From Gryganskiella cystojenkinii (lineage: Eukaryota > Mortierellomycota > Mortierellomycetes > Mortierellales > Mortierellaceae), in the NCBI GenBank assembly GCA_015852425.1, contig JAAAIG010000085.1, forward strand, positions 1-64,000: a stretch of DNA of 64,000 nt. Reading direction: 5' to 3'. Below are positions 24,618-36,157 of the stretch, in pieces. The translations under genes and the position numbers were made by a program. The notes below the pieces were generated by a model. The model ran no database searches. It worked only from the letters and a program-made list of their open reading frames with translations, and was not told the origin of the DNA. Positions within the stretch are counted from its first letter, which is position 1, and each line of letters starts with the position of its first letter.

Positions 24618-25969
24618 ATGCCCAAAGCAAGCAACCACAACAAGGCTCCTGCAAGAGGATTCTACGCCGTACATGTCGGAAAGACAAAGGGCATCTACTT
24701 CACATGGTACCCCCCATTCAATTGATCAGCTTTGTCAATAGAAAGGTCTCGTTGCCATCAATGGACAATAACCTCTATGACTCTGTCTCCCATGTAGGCC
24801 TGAATGTCAAAAGCAAGTCAACGGTGTCGTCGGCGCAAAGTTCAAAAAGTTTGAGACTCAAAAGGAGGCCGAGGAATACGTCCGCAACGGACCCAAACAA
24901 TACCCAAAGCCAGGCACCAGCACTCATGCTCAAGCCAACAGCAAACCCTACGCTGCTGCCGCCGCCGGTGCCGCGCTCAGGAACGCTGGCGGCGCCAACT
25001 CATCCTCATCATCCAATAAGGACAATAACAAGCAGGCAGGAACAGTGACAACGTCAAGACCGACAGGAGCAACAACGACCTCAAAGGACAACATCAGGAT
25101 AAGCAATGGTGTTAGGATGACGTCCTCGGATACCCTGGTCATTTATACAGACGGAAGCTCACTCGGTAACGGACAGCAAGGATGCCAAGCCGGTGTCGGT
25201 GTCTTTTTTGGTGTCAACGATCCCAGAAATGTTAGTGAGAGACTGGACTCTGATCCTCAAACAAATCAAAGAGCAGAACTTACGGTAAACATACATGTCG
25301 ATGAGGGAGGGCATCTGTGGAATAGACTGGTGAAAAGGTCGTTTTTATTTCGCAAACCGCAAATGATTATCTTTTCTAAACCTCTTTTCTTTCAAACAAA
25401 TAGGCTGTGTATCGCGCCTTGGAGGTTTGCGGCAGTGATACGGCACCGATCGAGATCCGGACAGATAGCATGTACACCATCAACAGTAAGAAATGACTTT
25501 TATTTTTGTTTTTATCTCTGACTAGCTACTTTGCTTATTGCCTCCGCACCATCTGTCTCGCAGATATTCGATGGTAACGTGTGGCCTTTTTCCTTTATCT
25601 CAATAGTCGTAACCAAGTGGGCGAGTGGATGGGCTAGGAACGGCTGGCGGCGATCGGATGGTGCCGGTGTTCAGAACCGGGATATCATTGAACCCCTCAT
25701 GGACAGGATCCAAAAGAGACCCGGTCCTATAAACTGGGTAATGTGTCATTTCTCAGTGTCTCGTCTCATGTTGGTTCTCTATGCCTATTTATCTATTTAT
25801 GATGTGTGTGGCTAACCCACTTTTTTATTTTCGTGATCTTTGTTCCTCGCTTTCCTTATTGTGATCAATACAGATTCACGTTCGGGCTCATGTGGGAACT
25901 TTTGGCAACGAGATGGCGGATAGGCTAGCGAACGCCGGGGCTGTTATGGCGAGACCATCTCTGACATGA
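24618..25969 (+). CDS. RNH1: Ribonuclease H1
   Basis: Five exons: 24618-24706, 24798-25284, 25404-25485, 25607-25737, 25874-25969; 294 residues. The enzyme cuts the RNA strand of RNA-DNA hybrids in nucleus and mitochondria (R-loops, primers). The N-terminal hybrid-binding domain lies at about 14-60 (GFYAVHVGKTKGIYFTW, then GAKFKKF). An Ala/Ser/Asn-rich linker follows, then the type 1 RNase H domain (about 170-290). Its acidic residues are in IYTDGS, NQRAELTAVYRALE, IRTDSMY and GNEMADRLAN, with the mobile histidine in RAHVG. The AACR-type basic segment KWASGWARNGW is present. A ten-base cassette with splice-like ends at 25562-25571 would break the frame and is not used. Confidence 0.95.
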
Positions 25970-27083
25970 TCAATAAAATGACATACCATCAAACTGTTTT
26001 TTATGGGTGACTTTTTTTGCAACTGATCGTCAAAAAGACAAAGCATAAGAGGGTCCAACGAGAAGTTCACGCTTTTTTTCAGGAGAGACTTGAATGTCGT
26101 TGAAAAAAAAAATTGGAAAAAAGGAGAGTCAGCCGAGGGAGGTCTTTGCCTTTTTTCTTCTGCTGCTCTATGTTGATGTGTGTGAGTGAAGAGATGCCTG
26201 TGTGTTGTACTGTACGTGTGTGATCTCTTCAGGGATTTCAGTTCAAGGACGTTTGGGAATCTAGAATAACAACCGGTGGGAAGATGAAGAGGGAGAAGAA
26301 AACAGAGAAATAAATGTGCCCAATCTGGACACCCCAGCATCTCTTTCTTTCCCTGCACCCTGGAAGATGTCTCTCGATCATTTCCCCACCGAGAAAGAGT
26401 GGGTGGAGAGTACAAAGGCTATCTTTGCCGAAGCGTATTTACTAACAAGGACCAAGGTACTACTGGTGATTTTTTGTTTTTTTTTATTCCTCGCAATTTT
26501 GCTCAGGTGTCCGTTGCATAGATTACGCGTGCAGCACTGAAAGGAGAGAGGTTGGAGAATCCACTAAAAATACATGAAGGGGCCGATTGGCACCCAAGAC
26601 ACTAGAAAAAAGAAAGCGAGAAAGAAAGAAAGACCAAAAAAAAAAAAAAAAAAAAAATCACCCGAAACCAACGCAGTAAGCTGAAAGAAAAAAAATTATT
26701 TTTTTTCAAACGAAAAACGCGTCGTCCGTCTTGGGACTTACCTTCTGAGGGTGTCCTTTTGTTCGCACACCCTTTTCTTTTTCGTTGAACGGTGGTCATC
26801 ATCCTCTTCTCCACTGATCCCTTCTCTGCCTTCCTACGTTTCCTTTCCTTTCTTCCTTCTTTGAACCTGAATACCTTTGTCCCTCGACCTTTTCTTTTGT
26901 CCTCTTGTCCTTTGTCAACCCCCACTACGCACTCTCTCACACTCACTCACCCACACTTTCAAGCCCACCCTCCCCTCTGTTTCTCTCTCTGGGCACAAAA
27001 CAAACTCAAAACGGCCTTCACTCTCGGACACATTCACATTCACCTCGACCCCATTCTTTTTTTTATTCGCATTCACATTCTTC
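25970..27083. other. Intergenic region and pyrimidine-rich promoter
   Basis: 25970-26640 has no supported gene; open frames on both strands (e.g. 26316-26540 plus, 26415-25888 minus) overlap and match no family. There is a poly-A tract at 26637-26657. From 26770 to 27083 the plus strand is C/T-rich, the likely promoter and leader of the following gene. Confidence 0.5.
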
Positions 27084-30000
27084 ATGCCTGTCCCAGTCAC
27101 AAACTCTGAGAGCCTTCCCTCGAGCAGTCTTCGCCCAAGAAGCAACAGCACAAACAGCACCAGTAGTATCAGTACCACTGCCAACGATGGTATCTGGGCA
27201 CAGACGCAGACCCATGACAATTCCTCTGTAAGAAGGTGGGGTAGACTCCAACGTCGGTCACCACTCGACTCGAACAGCACCAGTAATACCAACGGCAATA
27301 GCTTAAGCTTGCACCGTCATCAACATCACCACCATCATCATCATCACTCGCCCCGGACACGGTACTTTTCTTCCTTCGCTCCAACCAACCACCCCAGCAG
27401 CAGGATTGAGCGTCAGTTCTTTCTCTCTCAATCACAATCCTTCCCCTCCTCTTCCTCTTCCTCCTCTTCTTCTTCGACTTCCTCTTCTTCCCGTCGACCA
27501 TACGAGTACAACTCTACCTCTTCTCCTTCATCGTCATCCACATCACTCTATCCTCAAAGAGCCTCACAGCTGCACGACCCTGGTGCCGCAAATCCACTTT
27601 CTCCCCCTCTCCCGTCCTTGTCCGGGACGTCCGCCGTTTCTGAATCACCTTCCTTCTCTTCTTTCTCCCCTGGTGCGCCTGCTACTCCACTCTTCACCTC
27701 AACAGCTATGCAAACCTTGCCTGATACATCCTCCCTTCGCATGGACTTCTCAGAGCCTGTGGAAAGCATCTCGACTTACTTGACCGGGAGGCAGTCCGGG
27801 CTGATAGAGAGACAGTACTCTCACTCGACCTATCCACTCCATCGAGCATCGACTGCCTCTGCTCCAGATCCAACAAGACCCGTGCCAACACCCGCAATCC
27901 TGACTTCAACACCGATGCAACGATCTCTGACACATAATCCTGCTATGTCTCCTCCCTCTAACACCTCCAACACCTACAATCACAGTCAGGCCACTAGTAT
28001 TGCCTCAGTGGAGACGGATCCTTCTTCTACCCAAGTCAACGTTGTCTCCTCTTCTTCAGCCTCCTCCTTACCGTCTCCTTCCCCCTCGCCCCTGTCTTCT
28101 AATCGATCAATAGCAAGAACAACAACAACCTCTCCTGCCTCTGTTGCTATTTCTGCCTCTGTTCCACCTCCTGTTACGTCTGCGACCACCCCACGGGCCA
28201 CGACCCTTCATGCAGATCGCTTAGTAGGGACTGAGACTGTTCACAACGTGGACCGCGACCCTTCTTCAGCAAACCCTTTCCTAGGAAGCAGTCCCATGGT
28301 GCGCCACCAAACCATGCATCCTTCGTTCCGACGACAGGAAAACAGCGACGAGGACGATGATGATGAGAGCGTGACAATGACCATGGAAATCGACAGAACG
28401 GCAGTACCACGTTCAGCCCATGTGGATGACCCTATCCACTTCCGATTGCTCAACAGGTCTGGCGTCTATTCTTCGTCCTCCCTCAGACTACCAAGACACG
28501 ACGATGACCTCGGCATGGATTCGCCACTGGTCTCTCGACACGATGACGAGCTTCAGTACATCGATGTCCAAGACACATACTCAGATGATGATGACGAAGA
28601 TAGCGATTTCGGAATGGAGGATATCATGGATGACCTGGCCTATAGAGAATATGCGACCCCACCACGCCATTACCACGCCATGTACACGGACGACGGTGAA
28701 GAGTTTGCCTCGATCAGCTTTCCCCAGCGGACTGGCCATCCTGATCTGATTGTGGAGGAAGATGAGGAGATCACTAGTGAAGATGATAGCGATGATGGAA
28801 TTGAAGAAGTCATTCAAAGTCGCCGTCGATACTCATTGGCAGAGCCCTTTGCGCCTGATTCGCCCAACTCGCCCTCACCGACGCCATTGGAACGTCCACA
28901 GCACGCTCACTTGTCACCTCGGTCTGCAGCCGCACTCACGAGCATGCTTATGGCAGCACCACTATCTGCTTGGGACCCAATTGCAAACTCTTCCTCTATC
29001 ACACCAGACTTGATCGCGCTCTCTAGGACGACCCACCACGAATACGACAACAACCCTTACTTCCGACGGCCATCGATACATCAGCAGCAGCAATACGCAA
29101 CACCGCGCCGGCTATCAGATTCGAGTACGAGATATGCGCCTCTTGTCCGACAAAACTCTGTCCATGGTGTTCACGGTCGACCTTTGACACACACTGGATC
29201 AAGCTTGGGTTCCCTCTTTAGATCTAGGGCTCCCTCCATGCAACCTGGTACTCTCCGGGGGACTCCATTCCAGAGTCGGAACTCTTTGAGCTACAGTAGT
29301 TGTGGCGAAGAAGTCATCCCAACAACAAATGTCGAGACTGTAGGCGATGTTTGGCCTCTCAAATTTGAGCTGTGCTATGCAGACGGCGGCGAGTTCAATG
29401 CTTCCCACTCTGTGGACAATGTCTTGAGGAACGATGCCTCTGTGTACTGGTAAGAGTCCGACGTGAAGAAGGATTGTGCTTAAAAAAAAGCGAACAGGTC
29501 TTGACTCTATTTTCTTGCCAATTTCATGTTCACTATCAATTAGCTCGAGGAGACCGACAAACATCAACATCTGTTTGAAGCTTGCAGAACCAAGTCAGAC
29601 CTGTGTCTTGACCCAGTTCAAAGCAAAGGCCCCCACGACTGGCTTTACGGCGCCTTGCAAGGACGGTTTGATCTTCATCAGTCATGAACCTATTCCGTTG
29701 GAAAAGACCACGTTCTTTGACAACATGACCCGGGAACGGTACGAGGAGTATATCGAGATTATTAACCAAGGTTCGAGCTTTGACCAGATGTTGCAACGTT
29801 TGGGGGCCAATGCGGACGCGCTTGTCCCGGCAGCGTTCTTTACGTTGGGTGGACCAGATGAGTCCTGCACATTGGATTTCTCGCCGAACCGATCAGGCTG
29901 TTATGTGTTGATCAAGTTACTGAGGTCGCGGTGCACGAACTCTCTTATGCGACCAGAGAACATTGATCTGCAGTACCTTGGTCTCATTGGTAAGCAAAGC

Positions 30001-30132
30001 ACAAACAGCCCCAGTATATTTTGTGATGGCGAAAATGAACAAACTGTCTGACTCGTCTTCCTTTGTCTTTTGTTTTCTTGCCTTTTAGGCTTTACGGGTT
30101 CACGCTCTTTCTCTTCTGGAGGTCTGCTTTGA
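27084..30132 (+). CDS. Large low-complexity protein with a conserved C-terminal beta-sandwich-like domain
   Basis: Three exons: 27084-29449, 29544-29989, 30089-30132; 951 residues. The first 600 residues are Ser/Thr/Pro/Asn-rich with an eight-His tract (about residue 80) and acidic clusters near 420, 500 and 580 (e.g. DSDDGIEEVIQ). The last 180 residues are well ordered: WPLKFELCYADGGEF, DNVLRNDASVYCSRRPTNINICL, then FFTLGG, GCYVLIKLLRS and ENIDLQYLGLIGF. This layout resembles galactose-binding/DOC-like jelly-roll domains, which end in a strand with FIGF-type sequence; I infer that fold, not a function. The frame is open upstream to 26877, but the ATG at 27084 follows the pyrimidine leader and removes an implausible hydrophobic start. 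The short last exon encodes only the final 14 residues. Confidence 0.75.
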
Positions 30133-30432
30133 GCAACCCCTTTAACATATTCACTTTTTCTCTCCTTTTTACGCCTCCCTTTTCCTCTAACTGTATCTAC
30201 CATGTACAACTAGTTCCAGCTCCAGTCTCCAGAATTTTTTTTCTACTCGTCATCTATCCAAATTTACTGGAAATGATACTTCGTGTCCAACTGCTTTTCT
30301 CTCACGCGAATAGTCAATCGTTTAAGCGACATGACGAATAAAACCGACATAACCCTCCCACCTGAACACTGAAGTTCTGCTATTCGTTTGATAATGCAAG
30401 TTATTTATGGTTGGTGTCGCTGTCAAGGCTGT

Positions 30433-30997
30433 CTACGCCTTCTGTTGTTGTTTCTGGTGCTGTTCCTCTCTGTCTTTGACGGCCTGATGTTGTGCCCTCA
30501 TGCGCTCCAAAATTTCCTTTTGCTCGACCTCCAATACGCGTCCTAGGTGGTGAAAACGACGGGGGAAAAAAAGTTAAGATCTGCGGCCGAAATTATCCGT
30601 AGCATTGATCCAATAGGGCCAGTCCAGGCATCAGTGCCACTTACTCTTGTTGAAGTACTCGACCTACAAGATAAAAAAATATATGTTAAAATATAGTCAG
30701 ATCAGAGTCAGTTCAAAGAACATATTGGTGGCAAAAAAAGAGCATTCCGAGTTGACTGGTGACACAACAGAGAGGTCCAAAAAGACACGCAAAGAAGATA
30801 CGAAGAGACTCACTTACCCAGCTCTTCATGCATCCTTTCTCGTATTGTTCCTTAAGCTTTGTGCAGACGTTAGCAGCCTCGGGCGCAGAAGGGTCCAGGA
30901 CCTTGGCCTCGTTTAGACATTCGAAATAGGCATCCCGAACCTTCCAGCAGTTCTGACGATCCTTTCTCGAGGGGTGATTGACAGTTTCTTGGGACAT
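30433..30997 (-). CDS. COA6: Cytochrome c oxidase assembly factor 6
   Basis: Three exons: 30997-30818, 30663-30645 (only 19 nt), 30542-30433; 102 residues. COA6 acts in the mitochondrial intermembrane space in copper delivery to the CuA site of cytochrome oxidase subunit 2. The twin-Cys signature is complete: C17-x9-C27 (CWKVRDAYFEC) and C45-x10-C56 (CTKLKEQYEKGC), followed by MKSWVEYFNK, as in the COX6B/COA6 family. The C-terminus is a charged, Gln-rich helix. The micro-exon encodes the VEYFNK part, and without it the frame is lost. Divergent from the CCDC43 homologue with 301 bp between starts. Confidence 0.92.
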
Positions 30998-31298
30998 TTG
31001 TTTCGGTTGGATGTGATTTCGACTGTTGCGATTTCGATTGTTGCTGACGGTGAGGAATGAGTGTAATCCTGATGGACGGAGTAGAGCGGTGCAGAAGAAG
31101 AGAGCGAGAAACACGAAAGTCAATCACACAATTCGTGATCTCGGAGCGCAATTTCGTTCTTTTTTTTTGCACTCCCCTCTGTCCCCGTGACTGCTCCACG
31201 CTTTTTGCTCGCAGCGCAAAAAACATTTTCGAAAAGAGAGTCGTCTGCGCCCAACGCTGCCGCAGAACATTCACCCACTGCGGATCAACAATCATTCC
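30998..31298. promoter_or_regulatory. Divergent promoter of COA6 and the CCDC43 homologue
   Basis: 301 bp between the start codons of two oppositely transcribed genes, so both promoters must lie here or overlap the 5' ends. No TATA box is evident. Confidence 0.5.
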
Positions 31299-32262
31299 AT
31301 GGCCGACAGCAACGAGATCGAGTCTTATATTGCCGAGAAACTGGCCACGATCAGCCTGCAGGATGAGGTACATTGATGTTTGGTTTTAAAAGGGAGCTAG
31401 GATTAAGTTTCTTTTTTTTTTGCTTTTGTTAATGTGTACCGAATGGATGAATGGATGGTTAGTCACTCTGCTCACTTTTTCCTCCGTCTGTGACCTCTAG
31501 GCTATCACAGAGTACTTTGCTAGGATCGTCGAGGAGGAATCGATGGAGGAACCCGAAAAGAGAGAGGCAATCTCAGAACTCTTGATGGATGTGACCGAAG
31601 AACCCACAGGGACCGTGATCGATAGTGTCTTTGACTTTTGGAACAAACTGAGGCAAGACGAGGAAAAGAAGGTGCAGGAGGAGAAGGAGAAGGCCCTCGA
31701 AGCGGCCAAGGGTATGTACTCGCAGTTCTTTTTTGTTCTAGACGCACAAATACCTTGCTTTTTGGGTCAGCTTTAACAACAATTTTGACCATTTCAATTT
31801 ATTTATTTTATTTTTTTACAAAACGACATAGAGAAGGAACGGGCAGCATTGAGCTCACAGTTGAACGACTCCACCAACCGTGAAGGCGCTCTTTCTATGT
31901 CATCTCGTCACGTTGTCAAGAACATGACCAAAGAGGAACGCAAGAAGCGGGATGCCTTGTTGGCGCAATATGGATACGATCTCGACGAGATGGTCGAGAA
32001 TGAAGACGGAGAGATGGAGATTGTGTACAAGGATCGATCCGGCAAGGGATCGGATCCCAAGAACGTCTCGACCGCTGACCCCTTGATGATGGCAAACAAC
32101 AACTCTGAGATCCAGAAACAAAAGGATGCCATCAGACGCGCCGAAATGAAGAAGGCCTCCGAGACAGAAAAGGAGAGGAACAAGTTGGCGTTGGAAAAGC
32201 AACGGCTAGCTCAGGAGAAGGAAAAGAAGCGGACACAGAAGCGGGAGAAGCAGCGCATGTAA
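31299..32262 (+). CDS. CCDC43-family coiled-coil protein
   Basis: Three exons: 31299-31367, 31501-31711, 31832-32262; 236 residues. The N-terminal half (about 1-90) is helical: SYIAEKLATISLQDEAITEYFARIVEEE, then EAISELLMD, the PWI-like fold region of CCDC43. A conserved block follows (KNMTKEERKKRDALLAQYGYD), matching the MVSEEEKQRKAALLAQY block of human CCDC43. The C-terminus is a Lys/Glu/Arg-rich coiled coil ending KKRTQKREKQRM. Function is poorly known in any organism. The stop is 268 bp from the convergent stop of the first ferric reductase. Confidence 0.85.
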
Positions 32263-32440
32263 CAAGTGCAAAGGACGTCATTTTTGCGACACTACTATCT
32301 CATAGATCTATCTCATGCGATTAAATTATATCTTGACATTTGACATAACCAACATCGTTCACGAAATAGTCTTAAATTTAATGAAAATGGTATGCGAAAT
32401 GTTTATGGTACAAATTATGAACAAGGAAGAAGGCGGGAAT

Positions 32441-32449
32441 ATCTGATAA
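32441..32449 (+). promoter_or_regulatory. ATCWGATAA iron-GATA motif downstream of ferric reductase 1
   Basis: ATCTGATAA in the convergent spacer between the CCDC43 homologue and the first ferric reductase. It is the extended site of fungal iron-sensing GATA repressors (Fep1/SreA/Urbs1 family). A tetranucleotide-like repeat, (GATAAATA)n, follows directly, so this copy could be part of that repeat. Confidence 0.4.
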
Positions 32450-32478
32450 ATAGATAAATAGATAAATAGATTAATAGA
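32446..32478 (+). repeat. GATAAATA microsatellite
   Basis: About four units of GATAAATA with some decay, next to a (GA)n tract at about 32500-32518, in the 3' spacer of the first ferric reductase. Confidence 0.7.
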
Positions 32479-32530
32479 TGCAAAATGAAAGCGAGGAAAG
32501 AGAGAGAGAGAGAGAGAAACTTGGGTCTAT

Positions 32531-34439
32531 CTAAGGAGCCCAGGTCTCGCGATGGAACTCGACAGACCAGGCGGCCTTGTTGCACTGACGCTCAATCATA
32601 TCGACATAACCTTCTGGACCACCAGCAAAGACAGTAACCAATCCACGCTGTTGTTTAGACTCAGCAGCAGATCCGCTCTTGGACTTGCAACCAACACCGA
32701 GGTCAACAAACGACTGGATGACCTTGCGGACATCCATACGTCCACGACTGTAAACGACATCACCCTCGTCCCAGTTGCCATCCTCAATTGAGATCTTTTC
32801 ATCCTCAGCTGCGAAATCTGGGTATGGAATCGCGGTCTCGACATCATCACCGCCACGTTGCGAACGGAGATGAGCCTTGCGGGCAAGGTAAATGCCGGAC
32901 CATCCCATGATCAAGAACACGATCAGGTGGAAGAAACCAGGCAAAAGAGCATAAGTCCATTGACAAACAAAGATCGTGAACTTATCCTTGGATTTCGTGG
33001 CCGGGCACCACTCAGGAGAGCCCTCCCAGTGGACGGCACGCATACCGTAATAGAATGCCATGGGAACGGCGACCAAGACTGCACTGGTCAAGAGGTCGAT
33101 TCTAGCAAGGCGCTTGGAGACAGAGGAGGCAGAGGCGGTCTTGAAAGTTGGAAGAGCGTGGGTATCGTAAGTCATGTCCGAGGTGATGGGCTTCTTCTCG
33201 GGGATGGAATCCAAGGACTGGTGATCGTTAGGCCCTGAACCACCCTCACTCGCTACCGTGATACCGGATCCGTTCATGCTCACGGTGTCAACAGAGGACT
33301 TGGCCGAGTTTGATCTTTCCAGGGTAACCTCGTTCGACTCGATTGCCTCAACTTCGATAGCAGCGGAGGTGAGAGTAGGTTGAGGGACCTCGACAACAGT
33401 CCGACCAGACAAAGCACGCTTGAGCATGGTACCGGTACGCTTGATGGAAGCGAAGCGCGTTTTCTTCTTGTCTTTGTTTTTGGTCTGACCGGGGACCATG
33501 ATATCGTTCCTGACAACGTGAGCATGAGCACCCATCAAGGTCTGAGGCTTATCGGGACGGGACACGTAGATCTCGACATGCAACCAAGAGGTGAAACGAG
33601 GGTCGCGAGTGATCTGGTGCAAGAATGAGCCATAAGCGTGCAACTCGGAACGGGTACGGAAAGTGCAGATCAAGTGCAACTGCATACGGAGAGGTTCTTC
33701 CGAAGCGGTGATCTGGGCAGCAATAGCCTTGATCAAAGCCATGAAGGTCGTGATAGCGGCACCAGCAACAAAGATAATCATGGTCTCGGACTTCAAGTAA
33801 TCATGACGACGGTCACCAAAGACACCATCAACATTGGCTCGGATACTGATACGCTTATCGTCTTTTCCACAGAGTTTGGCCAGATCACGGGTCCAGCTGA
33901 ACTTGGAATCACCAAAGACACGCATGTAGAGAGTGATCGAGTAAGGATCCTCAGGCCAGTAAGACGCAATCGTGAAGGGATGGTAGATGTGACCAAGGCC
34001 GGGGATCTGGACCGTGATGTAATCACCAGGGTAGTAAGGCTTCATGGGCTCGTGAGAAAACAACTTGACTCGGATGATGTCTGCATCGGCATTCAAGGAG
34101 CAAGTAGCGATTGGGCTGATAGAGCGGGCCTGCATAATTTTGGGAACGAATCTGTCCAGAAGGAAAAGGACGAAACCAGGAAGGGCATAGTACCAGAGCA
34201 TCACCGAGGGGTAATGCATTATGAGACCGATCAAGAAGATAAAAGTGCCAGCGCGATGTACGTACAAGAAGACAGGGTAGATCGCACGACGGAACTGGGG
34301 CAAGGCAAAAAAGCCCATAATAACCATTCCGAACTATTGGATGAGAAACAAAAAGGAAAATGGAAAAGAAATTGCGGATCAGAGTTTAGTCAGAAATTTG
34401 CTCGATCAGATAAGGAAACTAAGAGGCCAAAGGCACAAC

Positions 34440-34470
<31 letters not shown>

Positions 34471-35251
34471 ATACACGGGGCAGTGTATCAGATCGAGAGC
34501 TTTTTTTTCAAATTTGTTTTTTTTTAAGGCTTACCCATGCAAAGACACCAGGCATATCACGGGTACCACGGGTCTTGTCCGTGAACGCAATGTTGCTCTT
34601 GAACTGGCCCGTCATTGTCAACCAAGCAGAATAAAAGGCGCCGTGGACCGTGGCCCAAAACAACATGCCAACGCCCAGCCAACGATGCAACGGAATGATC
34701 TCGGGGTAGGTGAAACCCAGGGCATGCAACATGGACCGCCTGAGGACCAAGAACAAGATGATTGAGATATCCAAGAGCACAGCCTGAGAACTACCATAGG
34801 CAATCGATCGAATGTTGGCCTGGGTCACGTCCTTAAGAGAGACAATATATCCATCACGAGACAGAATCGTGGTCAGGATGAACCAGTATAGGTTCAAAAA
34901 AACGATCAGTCCAGAAAGGCACCAAAACTTAAGAGTACAACCGAACCAGCGGTCGTGGCGCTCCCAGAGCGAGATTTTTTTATGCTTCGAGGCAGGAGTA
35001 GTGACCTTGGCGATCGAGTGTTCGAATTGAGTGGTGGCACGGAAGTAGTTGCCCCAGATCGTGATGAAATGACCAAGGAGAATTGGCAACAGACAGACCA
35101 CGGACCAGTAAAGATCGATTTGACCAAAGACAAAGTGAGATTTGATCTTGTCTTGCCAGAGAATAAAGTAATCTGCGAATTGCCAGGCAACAAAGCAAGC
35201 AAGGCAGGCGCTGATCACCGTCGTCTGAACAATACCAATGACAGAAACCAT
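32531..35251 (-). CDS. Ferric-chelate reductase (FRE/NOX family), paralogue 1
   Basis: Two exons: 35251-34535 and 34333-32531; 839 residues. It moves electrons from NADPH via FAD and two haems across the plasma membrane to reduce Fe(III) or Cu(II). Several TM helices fill residues 1-310. The haem ligand pairs are H189-x13-H203 (HRWLG...TVH) and H265-x13-H279. The FAD motif is HPFTIAS (357-363). The nucleotide-binding half begins near 405 (IIFVAGAAITTFMALIKA). The domain is then interrupted by about 230 residues with two further hydrophobic helices (about 640-725), and completed at the C-terminus (FAGGPEGYVDMIE; end SVEFHRETWAP). The intron (34534-34334) contains an A26 run and an iron-GATA motif. 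A TATA box lies 243 bp upstream of the start. Confidence 0.92.
33485..33838 (-). repeat. Inverted near-identical tract shared with paralogue 2 (gene-conversion tract)
   Basis: These 354 bp match 44138-44491 in opposite orientation with ten mismatches counted by eye (about 97% identity). Directly outside, identity falls to about 64% (45 bp upstream in sense direction) and about 82% (45 bp downstream). Only three of the ten differences change an amino acid. Confidence 0.85.
34405..34413 (+). promoter_or_regulatory. ATCWGATAA motif in the intron of ferric reductase 1
   Basis: ATCAGATAA, 27 bp from the A26 run inside the single intron of the gene. Confidence 0.4.
34440..34465 (+). repeat. A26 homopolymer
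   Basis: Uninterrupted run of 26 A inside the ferric reductase 1 intron (poly-T in the transcript). Confidence 0.9.
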
Positions 35252-35442
35252 GATTGAGAGTGTAATGTGATTGCTTTGAAGGGATATGAAGAGTAAGTGA
35301 GGATAAGAGTGGAAGACTACGAGAGAGCAGCGCTAGGAAGGAAAGTGGAGATGAAATGAGAAAGAAAGAGAAGACGGGAATGGATGGAGACAGGGAAAGG
35401 AATTGCGAGCGACAAGCTCAGGTAGGAGAGGGTGAGGTGAAG

Positions 35443-35451
35443 ATCAGATAA
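35443..35451 (+). promoter_or_regulatory. Iron-GATA motif in the ferric reductase 1 promoter
   Basis: ATCAGATAA, 192 bp before the start codon and about 43 bp downstream of the TATA box (35501-35494). A repressor bound here would sit at the transcription start region. Confidence 0.6.
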
Positions 35452-35493
35452 AAGAATAAAAAAAAAGTGGGAAAGGCAGGGAACGGACGAGCA

Positions 35494-35501
35494 TTTATAT
35501 A
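35494..35501 (-). promoter_or_regulatory. TATA box of ferric reductase 1
   Basis: TATATAAA on the minus strand, 243 bp upstream of the ATG at 35251. The paralogue has the same octamer 287 bp upstream of its ATG. Confidence 0.55.
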
Positions 35502-35675
35502 CCTCGGATGACCGGAAAGGTATACAGTACCTGTGAGAAGCGAAAGGTGACAAAGTAGATCCTAAGCCCAGTCATCTTGTGTATTCGCCCTCTTTTCTTT
35601 TCGGTCCAGAACATTTAAGGAAGAGGAAACAGCGTCGGGAATTGTAGTCCATTCATAGCGTGAGGCAGCTGGGGA

Positions 35676-35692
35676 GGGGGGGGGGGGGGGGG
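35676..35692 (+). repeat. G17 homopolymer
   Basis: Seventeen consecutive G, preceded by GGGGA, in the upstream region of ferric reductase 1. It could form a quadruplex and is a likely length-variable site. Confidence 0.9.
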
Positions 35693-35862
35693 AAGGAGGT
35701 TGGAAGGGAGGAGAACGGATGACGGACTTGTAAAAACTGCACCGAGTTTATTTATTTTTTTTCTTTTGACTTCGTCGCTCTGTGGGCCAAAGAGCGACAG
35801 GTAGAAAGAGATGTCATCTCGCTCTGTCAAACTTTGTTGTACTTGTTTGCGTACCTTTCCTT

Positions 35863-36157
35863 TATCAGATTTTGCCATGCATACTGCTGCACTTGGACCT
35901 TCTTCTCTGTACTGTAGCTGTTATTGTTTTTGCTGATCGAAAAAGTCATATGGACAATCTCTTGTTTTCAAGCCATGCCTCCTTGGCCATTCCTGAAAAG
36001 GGTTGTTGATGTCCGAGTTTTTGTTTTTTGTTTGGTTCATTTTAGATGGCCTCGAATATCGAGAATATCGATACTCGTTATTGTTGGGTAAGTGCGGACC
36101 GCTGACTGCGAGAGTAGACGACACGCAATCTACGGAAAAGAGGAGAGATTATCTGAT
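35863..36157 (-). promoter_or_regulatory. Two ATCWGATAA motifs (35863-35871 and 36149-36157)
   Basis: TTATCAGAT at 35863 and TTATCTGAT at 36149, both the extended iron-GATA site on the minus strand, 0.6 and 0.9 kb upstream of ferric reductase 1. Confidence 0.5.

Noticed and set aside
25562..25571. Ten-base micro-exon candidate in RNase H1
   Set aside because: Including it shifts the frame into a stop soon afterwards; skipping it gives the conserved INIVTKW continuation.
25888..26540. Overlapping frames on both strands downstream of RNase H1
   Set aside because: They contradict each other, one runs into the RNase H1 last exon antisense, and neither resembles a protein family.
26877..27083. 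69-codon N-terminal extension of the 951-residue protein
   Set aside because: It lies in the pyrimidine-rich promoter and leader and gives an atypical hydrophobic and Ser/Thr-rich start; the ATG at 27084 is preferred.
33638..34765. 375-codon open frame antisense to ferric reductase 1, and 233- and 227-codon frames antisense to ferric reductase 2 (44173-43472, 45247-44564)
   Set aside because: They mirror the strongly biased codons of the reductases. The same shadows occur in both paralogues, as expected from sequence similarity, and the first runs through the intron poly-A tract.
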